DNA of 64,000 nucleotides from positions 124,001 through 188,000 of the forward strand of contig NZ_SLXQ01000006.1 of the NCBI RefSeq assembly GCF_004340875.1. Direction: 5' to 3'. Both the position numbers and the translations under genes were made by a program. The DNA comes from Tamaricihabitans halophyticus (lineage in GTDB: Bacteria > Actinomycetota > Actinomycetes > Mycobacteriales > Pseudonocardiaceae). Below the pieces are notes generated by a model. That model had not been told where the DNA came from. It worked only from the letters and a program-made list of their open reading frames with translations, and searched no databases. This document shows positions 27,510 to 35,278 of this stretch, in pieces (the stretch's first letter is position 1; each line of letters begins with the position of its first letter).

Positions 27510-28310
27510 ATGACCGAAAGCGAACTGGCACGAAGCTGGCGCGGCGCGGTGACCGGCGAGTTGTGCTGGTTGGACGCGGACGGTCGGCCGGCCGCGCTGA
27601 GCGTGATCCCATTGTCCGATGCCGGGCAGCCGTGTGTCGCCCTGCCGTACGCGCAGGAAGCGCGCATCGCGGGGCTGCGCGAGGCTGGTGAAGTGGCGTT
27701 CGTGGTGAGCGATTCCCGGTCGCTGCGTGCTGATCAGCCGGCGTTGGTTGGCTTCGGCGGGGTCACGGTCGTCGATGATGTCGAGGGCGAGCGATTCAGT
27801 GATGGCCTGCTCGAAGTGGAGCTGCGCAAGTATCCGCCGTCCAGGGCGCTGGCGGACAGTCCGCTGTTGCGTCGCGAACACTGGTGGTGGTTGCCTCGGG
27901 TCCTGGTCCGGCTGCGCGGGGCCACCCGGGTGGACGAGTTGGCGGCGCGGACCAATCCGGCGCGGCATGCCGTGCTGGTCCGGGGTGGTGCTGCCGGGCT
28001 CACGGTGGACACCGTGGATATCGCGGAGTGGGCGGAGCCGAGGATCCGGTTAACCGCGCTGGCCGGTGGCGAGTTGGACGCGCGAGATGAGCCGGGTTTG
28101 TTGTTCGGGTACGACTACTCGATGCCGGACTTGGAGCGGTGGGAATCCTGGACGGCGCGTGGTTGGGCGCACGGTGCGGAGTTCGCGGTGGACGGCCTGA
28201 CCGGCAGCCCGGAGGTGAACCTCGGCCCGCTGCGGCTGCGCGAGCGGATGCGGCGCCAGCGCGATCTGGCCAAGTCCTGCCAGCGCGCCCTCGGAGACCG
28301 CGTTCTTTAA
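27510..28310 (+). CDS. pyridoxamine 5'-phosphate oxidase-fold protein
   Basis: The 266-residue protein has the split-barrel N-terminal half typical of PPOX-related flavin or F420-binding proteins (GELCWLDADGRPAALSVIPL, VAFVVSDSRSL). Cofactor and substrate are unknown. The last codons (ending GDRVL) and the TAA stop come from an intergenic dyad repeat at 28296-28322. The element's flank CCCTCGGAGACCGC is also present at 35208-35221, so the C-terminus was probably set by repeat insertion. ATG 27510 follows GAAGAGA. It is divergent from cstA and convergent with the CMD-like gene. Confidence 0.7.
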   Translation: MTESELARSWRGAVTGELCWLDADGRPAALSVIPLSDAGQPCVALPYAQEARIAGLREAGEVAFVVSDSRSLRADQPALVGFGGVTVVDDVEGERFSDGLLEVELRKYPPSRALADSPLLRREHWWWLPRVLVRLRGATRVDELAARTNPARHAVLVRGGAAGLTVDTVDIAEWAEPRIRLTALAGGELDARDEPGLLFGYDYSMPDLERWESWTARGWAHGAEFAVDGLTGSPEVNLGPLRLRERMRRQRDLAKSCQRALGDRVL

Positions 28311-28361
28311 GGATCTTGCGGTGACTGCGCGTGATCGCGTTCTTTAAGGTTAGCGAGGTTA
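28296..28361. repeat. pair of TTTAAGG dyad elements between convergent genes
   Basis: Unit one (28296-28322) has a left arm GACCGCG and right arm TTGCGGT around TTTAAGG. Unit two (28332-28361) has ATCGCG and GCGAGGTTA arms. The spacer GACTGCGCG matches GACAGCGCG in the 34.9-35.3 kb cluster. Unit one carries the TAA stop of the PPOX-fold gene and unit two the TAA stop of the CMD-like gene on the other strand. Confidence 0.9.
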
Positions 28362-28916
28362 TCGGGGAGCGGGGACGGCGAAGGTGGCGAGGATGCCGGC
28401 GAGCAGGCGGTAGTAGCCGGCCAGCACGCTCAGCTCGACCAGCTCCGCCTCGCTGAACTCCGCCCTGGCTCGCCGGTAGCACGCCGCGTCGACCTCACCC
28501 GGCAGCGCCTTGGCCACCTCGATCGCCACGGCCTCCCGGCTATCGCAGGTCTCCGGCGTGCCGCCGGCGGCGAGGGCTTCCAGTTCCGCCTCGGTCACCC
28601 CGACCGTGCGCGCCACCCTGCTGTGCGCGTACCACTCATAAACACTGTCCGCCCCGACCGTGAGGATCACCAGCTCGCGCAACCGTGCCGGCAGCGTGCC
28701 GGAGAAGCGCAGTTGCTCGCCGACCTCCTGCACCGCAAGGCCCAGCTCCGGGGTGTAGAGCAGCGCGTTGAACGGCCCGAGCAGGCGACCGTCCGCTGTG
28801 CTCGCTTGGAACGGTTGTCCCGCGCGCTTACCGCCGACTATCCGCTCCTGCAGCACGCGTTGTGCCTCGGCGAGTTCCGCCGGCGCCAACAAGGGCAGCC
28901 TGCCGTGCTCAGACAA
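28359..28916 (-). CDS. carboxymuconolactone decarboxylase-like protein
   Basis: The protein of about 185 residues belongs to the CMD/AhpD-like fold. Its core is LPARLRELVILTVGADSVYE followed by WYAHSRVARTVG. AhpD-type CxxC is absent, so a peroxidase role is unlikely; a decarboxylase or related role is possible. TTG 28916 is preferred because GGAGG lies eight bases upstream; ATG 28931 is an alternative. It overlaps the SDR gene by eight bases. Its TAA stop is formed by the end of a dyad repeat. It is the last gene of the citM-atuA operon. Confidence 0.78.
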   Translation of the reverse strand: MSEHGRLPLLAPAELAEAQRVLQERIVGGKRAGQPFQASTADGRLLGPFNALLYTPELGLAVQEVGEQLRFSGTLPARLRELVILTVGADSVYEWYAHSRVARTVGVTEAELEALAAGGTPETCDSREAVAIEVAKALPGEVDAACYRRARAEFSEAELVELSVLAGYYRLLAGILATFAVPAPR

Positions 28917-29634
28917 GGGTCCGACCTCCATCCACATACAACACGTGTCCAGTAACAAACGATGCCTGATCCGAAGCCAAGAACAGGATCGGGCCCACCA
29001 CATCGGACACCGAGCCGAGCTTGCCGGCGGGAACCAGCCCGGTGAGTTCGTCCCGCACTCCGGGTTTGGCCAGATGTTCCTCGGTCAACGGGGTCTCGGT
29101 GTAGCCCGGCGCCACCGCGTTCACGGTGACCCCGCTGCTCGCCCACTCCCGCGCCATCACCCGCACGATCTGGTTCAGCCCACCCTTGCTCGCCGCGTAC
29201 GGCCCGTGTGCGGGATGCGCGAGCAGGCCGGCAACCGAGGACAGGTGCACCTGCCGGCCGTATCCCTGCGCGCACATGAGCTTGCCGGCCGCCTTGCCCA
29301 ACCAGAACACCGTGGACAGGTTCAGGTTCAGGATCGACTGCCACTCCTCGTCGCTGGTCTCCAGCACCGGCTTGCGAATGTTCTGACCAACCGAGTGCAC
29401 CAGCACATCGAGCCCGCCAAGCTTGGTAGCGGCCGAATCCACCAGCTCCCGACACCCGTCCGATGTGGACATGTCGGCGGCGACCGTACGCACCCCCGGC
29501 AACTCGCGCGCCTGGATATCCGCGGCGATAACGCTCGCTCCGGCATCGGCGAAAGCCGTGGCGCAGGCCCCGCCGAGGCCACCAGCCCCGGCAACCAGTA
29601 CCCGCTTACCGGTCAAGCCGAGCCATTCACTCAT
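28909..29634 (-). CDS. short-chain dehydrogenase/reductase
   Basis: A classical SDR of 241 residues. The cofactor loop is VAGAGGLGGACATAFADAGA, the strand NNAG region is replaced by HSVGQN, the catalytic Ser lies in VHLSSVAG and Tyr/Lys in YAASKGG, and the C-terminus YVDGGRTLV is typical. The acidic ADIQAR after the second strand points to NAD(H) preference (inference). Four-base overlap with the AtuA-related gene and eight with the CMD-like gene show one coupled operon. Confidence 0.88.
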   Translation of the reverse strand: MSEWLGLTGKRVLVAGAGGLGGACATAFADAGASVIAADIQARELPGVRTVAADMSTSDGCRELVDSAATKLGGLDVLVHSVGQNIRKPVLETSDEEWQSILNLNLSTVFWLGKAAGKLMCAQGYGRQVHLSSVAGLLAHPAHGPYAASKGGLNQIVRVMAREWASSGVTVNAVAPGYTETPLTEEHLAKPGVRDELTGLVPAGKLGSVSDVVGPILFLASDQASFVTGHVLYVDGGRTLV

Positions 29635-29942
29635 CGTTCCTCCAGTTCGATGTCCAGCAACAGGTGACCGTAGGTCTTGCCGTGCGCGTCGAGCTCGGTC
29701 GAACTCGACACACCGCCGCCGCGTACCCCTGCGCAGCTGAACAGCAGCGCACCGAGCAGCGGGAGTTCATGCCGGCGTACCGGACCGGTGAGCACCGGAG
29801 CCAACCGCGCGGCGACCACGCTCGCGGGTAGCGCGCGCGCCAGTAGCGGATAGTCCACCGGATTCCTTGCCAGTACGGCGACGGTGACCAGCGCGCCCTT
29901 GTCCCCGGTACGCACCACGGCGAGTTCCCGCAGCGACCTCAT
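29631..29942 (-). CDS. small AtuA-associated protein
   Basis: The 103-residue protein begins MRSLRELAVVRTGDKGALVT and matches the short domain that is either fused to or encoded next to AtuA/DUF1446 proteins. RTGDKG and GPVRRHELPLLGAL are conserved features. It probably forms a complex with the AtuA-like protein. It overlaps both neighbours by four bases. Confidence 0.8.
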   Translation of the reverse strand: MRSLRELAVVRTGDKGALVTVAVLARNPVDYPLLARALPASVVAARLAPVLTGPVRRHELPLLGALLFSCAGVRGGGVSSSTELDAHGKTYGHLLLDIELEER

Positions 29943-31231
29943 CCGGGCTCACCGACCATCCGCACCGCGCCGGCAACCTCAGCACGTGGGAGGAACACCG
30001 GGTCCAGTTCGAGTACTGGGCGTACCGAGCGGCGCGCGCCACCACCGCCAGCCGGCCCATTGGTATACAGCGTCTCCACCTCCCAGCCGATCAACGCCGC
30101 GTCCGATTCGGACGCCGTCCTGGCCGCGACCCGCAGGCGCACCTCGGGCGGTTCGGCGGCGGGATCGTCGGCGCAGCCGATCAGATCGACCCTCGGTTCG
30201 TGCAACACCAGCCCGTGCACGCCGTCCAGCCGAGCGAGCACCACCTCGCCGGCCAGCCGCGCACGGGCGCGCGCGCCCGGCCCGCGATAACTGATCTCGC
30301 CCTCGCCAAGGAATCCCGCCCGGCGGCCGATCAGCGCCTTGAGCTCCCTCGGGGCCGCCGCGCCGCGCGCACCGCGCAGCCGCACCACATCCGGCGCGAT
30401 CTCCTCGACGCGCACGCCGGTCAGATCCACCGTCACGTCCGGCGTCAGGTACCGCGCCGGATCGTCCACTTCGTACAACAGCTGCGCGGTGACGGTCAGC
30501 CGATCCAACCGGCCGCCCGTGTCGGGCAGCTTGGTCAGCTCCGCCGAACCGTCCGCGCGTACCACGGCGAGCGGGAAGCCGAGTCGGGCCAGCTCCGGTA
30601 CCGGATCGCTGACCGGATCGGCGAAGTAGCCGCCAGTCAGCTGGCCGGCACATTCCAGCAGGTGCCCGACGACGGTGCCGGCGGCAAGCAAGTCCCAGTC
30701 GTCGGCGGCCCAGCCGAACTCGTAGCGCATCGGCGCGAGGAACAACGCGGCATCGGCCACCCGCCCAGTGATCACCACGTCCGCGCCGGCGCGCAGCGCG
30801 GCTACCACCGGATCCGCGCCCAGGTACGCGTTCGCCGAAACCGCGTCCTCGGCGGAAACCAGGTGCAGCACGTCATCCCCGGTTACGCAGGCAACCCGCA
30901 GCTCCGGGTTACCGAGTTCGGCGGCGATCGCGGCGACTCGTTCGGCCGCGGCATCCGGGTTGGCCGCGCCCATATTGGTGATCACCCGGGTTTTCCCGGC
31001 GCACCAGGGCAGGACCGCGCGCATCCGTGCTTCGAGCAACGGGTCGAAACCCGCATCCGGGTCGGCCTGGCGCGCCAGCTGCGCGCTCGCCGTGGTCCGC
31101 TCGCCGAGGCATTCGAACACCAGGTAGTCGAGCTCACCCCGGCGGGCCAGGTCCACCGCGGGGTCGATCCGGTCCCCGCTGTATCCGGCCCCGGAACCGA
31201 TGCGCACGGCTCGTTCGCTCAGCCCGCCCAC
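29939..31231 (-). CDS. AtuA-family (DUF1446) protein
   Basis: The protein of about 430 residues belongs to the DUF1446 family named after AtuA of Pseudomonas acyclic-terpene utilisation, whose reaction is undefined. Motifs are RIGSGAGYSGDR near the start, DYLVFECLGERT, ITNMGAANPDAAAERV and VVITGRVADAALFLAPM. GTG 31231 (VGGLSERAV) has GGAG ten bases upstream and overlaps citM by 13 bp; GTG 31207 and the longer frame to 31294 are alternatives. The operon pairs it with a carboxylate transporter, a small partner, an SDR and a CMD-like protein, which suggests catabolism of an organic acid. Confidence 0.82.
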   Translation of the reverse strand: MGGLSERAVRIGSGAGYSGDRIDPAVDLARRGELDYLVFECLGERTTASAQLARQADPDAGFDPLLEARMRAVLPWCAGKTRVITNMGAANPDAAAERVAAIAAELGNPELRVACVTGDDVLHLVSAEDAVSANAYLGADPVVAALRAGADVVITGRVADAALFLAPMRYEFGWAADDWDLLAAGTVVGHLLECAGQLTGGYFADPVSDPVPELARLGFPLAVVRADGSAELTKLPDTGGRLDRLTVTAQLLYEVDDPARYLTPDVTVDLTGVRVEEIAPDVVRLRGARGAAAPRELKALIGRRAGFLGEGEISYRGPGARARARLAGEVVLARLDGVHGLVLHEPRVDLIGCADDPAAEPPEVRLRVAARTASESDAALIGWEVETLYTNGPAGGGGARRSVRPVLELDPVFLPRAEVAGAVRMVGEPG

Positions 31232-32526
31232 AGTGGCACCACTCCCGTCGCCACGGCCACCGCGAGGATCACCAGGTTCACGCCCCAGGCCCACGGCAGC
31301 ATATGCCTGATGTGCTTGCCAATATCCACTTTGGCCAGACCGACGAGCAGGAAGAAGGACGCGGTCATCGGGGTGAGCGGGAAGCCGACTGTTTCCTCAC
31401 CGGTCAACGATGCCTGTGCGATCAGCGTTGGATCGATGCCGAACTGCTCGCCGACCGAGGTCAGGATCGGCAATACGCCGTAGTAGTACGGGTCCGGCCC
31501 GAACAGGAAGGAAAGCGGCACGCCAAGCGCGCCGATGATCAGCGGCAACAGGGGCGCGGCCGAGTCCGGCATGATGCTCGCCAGGCTGCGTGCCATCGCC
31601 TCGGTCATCCCGGTCTCTTCCATGATCCCGAGGAAGGCACCGGCCGCGGCCAGCGTGCTCGCCATCAGGATCGCGCCGCGCGCATGCGCGTCCACGCGCG
31701 CCTGTTGTGCCCGCATGCCCGGGTAGTTGATCACCAGCGCGAGTACCACGGAGATCATGAAGACGACCTGTGGCGGCAGCACTCCGGAGATCAGCACGCC
31801 AACGGTGAGCACGGTCAGCGCCACGTTCACCCAGAACAGCCGAGGTCGGCGTAGTTCGGGGTCTTCCTCGGGCAGTTCCGGGCTGATGGTCGCGCCCAGC
31901 TCGGCACCCACCCCCAGCCGGTTACGTTCCCGCCGCCCGAGCAGGTAGGCGATCCCGAGCACCGCGAGCACCCCGGCCGCCTGGGCCGGGATCAGCGGCA
32001 CCCACAGCTCGTTGGCGTCGACGCCAACCACGGTCGCCGCGCGCGCGGTGGGCCCGCCCCACGGGAGCATGTTCATCACCCCGGCGCCGAGCCCGGTGAC
32101 GGTGGCCAGCACCAGCCGGCTCATCCCCATCGCCTCGTAGAGCGGCAGCAGCGCCGGAATGGTGATCAGGAAGGTGGTGGCGCCGGCGCCGTCCAGATGC
32201 GCGCACATCGCGAGCAGCGCGGTGGCGAGCACGATCGTCACCGGTTGGTGACCGGCGAAGCGCAGCACCCGCCGCACGATCGGGTCGAAAAGTCCCGCGT
32301 CCCGCATCACGCCGAAGTACAGGATGGCGAACACGAACATGATCAGCACGCCGGCGATGTCACCGATGCCGGTGGTGACGAACTCGCCGATATCGGCCAG
32401 CCCGAACCCACCAACCAGCGCGGCCAGCACGGGGATCGCGATCAGCGCGACGATGGCGGCTACCCGGCTGGTGAGCAGGAGTAAGAGGATTACGGCGACG
32501 GTGCCGAAACCCAGCGCGGTCAACAC
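31219..32526 (-). CDS. CitMHS-family citrate/organic-acid transporter
   Basis: The 435-residue protein has about 11-12 hydrophobic helices and family segments AHLDGAGATTFLITIPALLP and MNMLPWGGPTARAATVVG. GPDPYYYGVLPILTSVGEQ and ASLTGEETVGFPLTPM follow. CitMHS carriers import citrate complexed with Mg2+ or Ca2+ with protons; which substrate this one uses is unknown. GTG 32526 follows GGAGG by six bases. It is the first gene of the operon and divergent from iclR. Confidence 0.9.
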   Translation of the reverse strand: MLTALGFGTVAVILLLLLTSRVAAIVALIAIPVLAALVGGFGLADIGEFVTTGIGDIAGVLIMFVFAILYFGVMRDAGLFDPIVRRVLRFAGHQPVTIVLATALLAMCAHLDGAGATTFLITIPALLPLYEAMGMSRLVLATVTGLGAGVMNMLPWGGPTARAATVVGVDANELWVPLIPAQAAGVLAVLGIAYLLGRRERNRLGVGAELGATISPELPEEDPELRRPRLFWVNVALTVLTVGVLISGVLPPQVVFMISVVLALVINYPGMRAQQARVDAHARGAILMASTLAAAGAFLGIMEETGMTEAMARSLASIMPDSAAPLLPLIIGALGVPLSFLFGPDPYYYGVLPILTSVGEQFGIDPTLIAQASLTGEETVGFPLTPMTASFFLLVGLAKVDIGKHIRHMLPWAWGVNLVILAVAVATGVVPLWAG

Positions 32527-32593
32527 GGCTGTCCTCCAGAAGGTTGATCTGCGCCACTTGTAGCGCGCAGGATGACGCGGCGGCAAAAGAGGA

Positions 32594-32610
32594 TTCTCAC
32601 GACGCGAGAA
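32594..32610. promoter_or_regulatory. candidate IclR operator
   Basis: The dyad TTCTC-N7-GAGAA lies 28 bp upstream of the IclR start and about 68 bp upstream of citM, in the shared divergent promoter region. IclR regulators bind short palindromes of this kind. A role in controlling both genes is inferred only from position. Confidence 0.45.
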
Positions 32611-32637
32611 CCCGCCTGCTCGGCACCCGGAGGACCG

Positions 32638-33345
32638 ATGACCGTTGGTAGTTCGTTCGAGCGCGGGCTGGCCGTGCTCGCGGCGATACGCGAGGACGGC
32701 CCGCTGCGTGCCGACCAGCTGGCCGAACGGCTGGAGATCCCGCTGAGCACGGTGTACCGCTACCTGAAATCGTTGCGCTCGGCCGGTTTCGTCGAGGAGG
32801 AACAGGGGCGGTACTGGAGCGCGGCCGGCACCGGCGCGGACGCGGAGCTGGTGCGCCGCGCCCGCCCGCTGCTGGAGCGGCTGGGCGCGGCTACCGGGGA
32901 AACCGCGCTGCTGACGGTGCGCTCAGGGCTCCGGGCGGTATGCCTTGACCAGGCGTTCGCGCCGGCGGCGCAGGGGAACGTGTTTCCCTTGCACCAGCCG
33001 TTGCCGATTTACGCGGGCGCTTCGAAGCGGCTGCTACTCGCCTACTCGCCGCAGCGGCTGCGGGATCGAGTACTGGGCGCCCGGCTGGAACGATTCACGC
33101 CGGCGAGCCCGGATGTGCCGAGGTTGCGCGAACTGTTGGTGCACTCCCGCAAACGAGGTGTCGCGGTATCGCACGGTGAGTTCATCCCCGGTTCGCTGGC
33201 GGTCGCGGTGCCGGTGTTGCGCGCCGGGAAACTGGTGGGCGCGCTGACCGTATCCGGTCGCTCCACCCGCTGCGATCGGGCGTGGGCCGGCGCTGCCCTG
33301 CACGAACTGCGCCGCGCGAGCGCCGAGCTGGAATGGGGCCTGTAG
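32638..33345 (+). CDS. IclR-family transcriptional regulator
   Basis: The 235-residue protein starts at ATG 32638 with GGAGG four bases upstream. The winged helix spans residues 1-60 (DQLAERLEIPLSTVYRYLKS) and the effector domain follows (GASKRLLLAYSPQRLR, HGEFIPGSLAVAVPVL, VGALTVSG). IclR proteins commonly regulate divergent catabolic operons through small carboxylate ligands. Here the divergent citM-atuA operon is the obvious target. Confidence 0.9.
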   Translation: MTVGSSFERGLAVLAAIREDGPLRADQLAERLEIPLSTVYRYLKSLRSAGFVEEEQGRYWSAAGTGADAELVRRARPLLERLGAATGETALLTVRSGLRAVCLDQAFAPAAQGNVFPLHQPLPIYAGASKRLLLAYSPQRLRDRVLGARLERFTPASPDVPRLRELLVHSRKRGVAVSHGEFIPGSLAVAVPVLRAGKLVGALTVSGRSTRCDRAWAGAALHELRRASAELEWGL

Positions 33346-33370
33346 CCGCTCGGTAACCGCGTTCACCGGG

Positions 33371-33397
33371 ATCGCGTTCTTTAGGGATCTTGCGGTT
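33371..33397. repeat. TTTAGGG dyad element, one unit plus remnant
   Basis: ATCGCGTTC-TTTAGGG-ATCTTGCGGTT lies between convergent iclR and the 78-residue gene. TAACCGCGTTC at 33353-33363 looks like the broken left end of a second unit. The element carries the TAA stop of the minus-strand gene. Confidence 0.85.
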
Positions 33398-33617
33398 CGT
33401 CCGCGTCGGCGGCGACCAGGCGTAGGTGTGCCGCGTCGGCCAGCGTGGCGATCCGGCTGAGCCCTTCCCGATCCAGGTTCAACACGAACTCCTCGGCCTT
33501 CCCGAAGAACAGTGTGGCCCTGTCGTTGAGCACGTCCACCTCGTATCTGGTGACCGGGTACGAGGCCATTTCCACCCAGGATTCGATGCTGAGCCCGCTC
33601 TGCCGGTAAAGGGACAT
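33381..33617 (-). CDS. hypothetical 78-residue protein
   Basis: From ATG 33617, with GGGAGG seven bases upstream, the product is MSLYRQSGLSIESWVEMASY... and has 78 residues. It has no membrane helix and no motif that I recognise. ATLFFGKAEEFVLNLDREGL could be an edge strand and helix. The last four residues (PQDP) and the TAA stop lie in a dyad repeat, so the original end may have been altered. It is divergent from the XRE regulator, whose families often sit beside small genes like this one. Confidence 0.65.
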   Translation of the reverse strand: MSLYRQSGLSIESWVEMASYPVTRYEVDVLNDRATLFFGKAEEFVLNLDREGLSRIATLADAAHLRLVAADADEPQDP

Positions 33618-33755
33618 GAGCGCTTCCTCCCCTGCACCGATGGCGTCGCATCGATGCGTTTGCGTGTGTGGTGATGACCTAGTAAGTGTGGCAAGTGAAC
33701 ACGCAGCGCACATGTTTATGCGCATACGGAATTATTTCGAGCGGAGGGACGCATC

Positions 33756-34625
33756 GTGACCGGAACACCTGGGGGTAAGCCGACGGTCCGTTCGCGGCAG
33801 GTCTCGGCGGAGCTCAAACGGTTGCGCCAGGGCGCGGGGCTGACGACCGGCGAGGCCGGCCGGCGGCTGGGCATCTCGCAGAGCAAGGTCAGCAGGGTGG
33901 AAAACGGCCAGCTCGGGCTGCAACTCGAGGAAGTGGCCGCGATGCTGGGGCTCTATCACGTCCCGCTGGAACGCAGGGAGGACATTCTCGAACTGGTACG
34001 CAATGCGGCCGCCCCGGGCTGGGTGCGGGTACATCGCAGCGGGCTGCCGGATCAGTGGCAGGCGCTGATCGAACTGGAATCGAGCACCACCGCGCTACGC
34101 ACTTACCAACCACTGTGGATTCCCGGCCTGTTGCAGACCGCCGACTATGCCCGGGCGATTATCGAGGGCACCATCGAACGACCACTCACTCCGTCTCAAA
34201 TAGACAATCGAGTGTCCGCCCGGCTTGGCCGACAGGGCGTACTCAGCCGAACCGTGCCACCCGCGTTGCACGTCTTGCTCTACGAACCCGCCCTGCGGGT
34301 GCCGATTGGCATTCCCGGCGTGCTGGCCGCGCAGCTGCGGCACCTGCACGAGGTGGCGCAGCGGCCACGGGTGACGGTGCAGGTGGTGCCGGTATCGGCG
34401 GGGCCGCATCCCGGCTTGGAGGGCCCGTTCATGATCATGGAGTTCGACAGCCAGCCGACCCTGGTGTATCTGGAGAACCGAGCACAGAGCATCTTCCTGG
34501 AGGAAGCTCCGCATATCGACAGCTATAAGCTGGCATGGGAACGGATCCTGGCCAGGGCCCTGCCAGCGAAGCGCTCGGCCCAGCTGATCGCCGAGCTGGC
34601 CCGATACTCCGAGGAGCAGACGTGA
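33756..34625 (+). CDS. XRE-family regulator with DUF5753-type C-domain
   Basis: The 289-residue protein has an N-terminal Cro/C1-type helix-turn-helix (LKRLRQGAGLTTGEAGRRLG, ISQSKVSRVENGQ). The long C-terminal domain is typical of actinobacterial DUF5753 proteins (LESSTTALRTYQPLWIPGLL, QTADYARAIIEG, PTLVYLENRAQSIFLEEAPH). Such genes pair with DUF397 genes and regulate development or toxin-antitoxin-like modules in Streptomyces. GTG 33756 is the start. Its stop overlaps the DUF397 start. Confidence 0.9.
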   Translation: MTGTPGGKPTVRSRQVSAELKRLRQGAGLTTGEAGRRLGISQSKVSRVENGQLGLQLEEVAAMLGLYHVPLERREDILELVRNAAAPGWVRVHRSGLPDQWQALIELESSTTALRTYQPLWIPGLLQTADYARAIIEGTIERPLTPSQIDNRVSARLGRQGVLSRTVPPALHVLLYEPALRVPIGIPGVLAAQLRHLHEVAQRPRVTVQVVPVSAGPHPGLEGPFMIMEFDSQPTLVYLENRAQSIFLEEAPHIDSYKLAWERILARALPAKRSAQLIAELARYSEEQT

Positions 34626-34873
34626 TCAACGCGGATTTCTCCGCAGCACAATGGCGTAAGAGCAGCTACAGCGGCAGTTCCGGCGACTGCGTCGAGGTGG
34701 CTTTCGCGCCGGCCACCTGGCGCACCAGCAGCTACAGCGGCAGTAGCGGGAACTGCGTCGAGGTCGCGGTCGCCGACAGCGCGGTGGGCGTCCGCGACTC
34801 CAAGAACCCCACGGCGGGCACACTCATCTTCCCCGCAACCAGCTGGGCCGAGTTCCTGCACGCCCGCCACTAA
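34622..34873 (+). CDS. DUF397 protein with duplicated core
   Basis: The 83-residue protein begins with GTG 34622 overlapping the XRE stop (GTGA). The family core appears twice: WRKSSYSGSSGDCVEVAFA at about residues 11-29 and WRTSSYSGSSGNCVEVAVA at about 33-51. The normal C-terminal VRDSKNPTAGTLIFPATSWAEFL occurs once. DUF397 products act with their XRE partner; the biochemical role is unknown. Duplication of the core is a small internal expansion. It converges on rimM across the dyad-repeat cluster. Confidence 0.85.
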   Translation: MINADFSAAQWRKSSYSGSSGDCVEVAFAPATWRTSSYSGSSGNCVEVAVADSAVGVRDSKNPTAGTLIFPATSWAEFLHARH

Positions 34874-34948
34874 CCGACCGGGTGGGCCGCCGGCCACCCC
34901 GGCGCCCACCCCAACCGCAATCCTTAAGCATCTTGCGGTGACACCCCG

Positions 34949-35039
34949 TAACCGCAATCTTTAAGGTTAGCGCGGTCAGCGGGCGCGTTGCGGTCGCCAG
35001 TGCGCCACCCCAACCGCAACCTTTAAGGATCTTGCGGTT
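34949..35039. repeat. 91-bp direct repeat, copy A
   Basis: This copy comprises a type 2 unit, a 34-bp linker containing GTTGCGGTCGCCAGTGCGCC, and a type 1 unit. It matches copy B 160 bp downstream with three differences by hand count. Confidence 0.9.
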
Positions 35040-35108
35040 GAGGACGTGGTCGAACTCGGCGCTGCGCGCCTTGACCAGCGCGGACGCCGCGGGATCGGTG
35101 ACAGCACG

Positions 35109-35199
35109 TAACCGCAATCTTTAAGGTTAGCGCGGTTATCGGGCGCGTTGCGGTCGCCAGTGCGCCGCCCCAACCGCAACCTTTAAGGATCTTGCGGTT
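35109..35199. repeat. 91-bp direct repeat, copy B
   Basis: Same structure as copy A (type 2 unit, GGTCGCCAGTGCGCC linker, type 1 unit). Differences are in the right arm of the first unit (GGTTAT instead of GGTCAG) and one linker base. A related linker, GGTCGCCGGTGCCCC, joins the two units at 56155-56233. Confidence 0.9.
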
Positions 35200-35278
35200 C
35201 TGCCGCACCCTCGGAGACCGCAATCCTTAAGCATCTTGCGGTGACAGCGCGTGACCGCGTTCTTTAAGGTTAGCGCGG

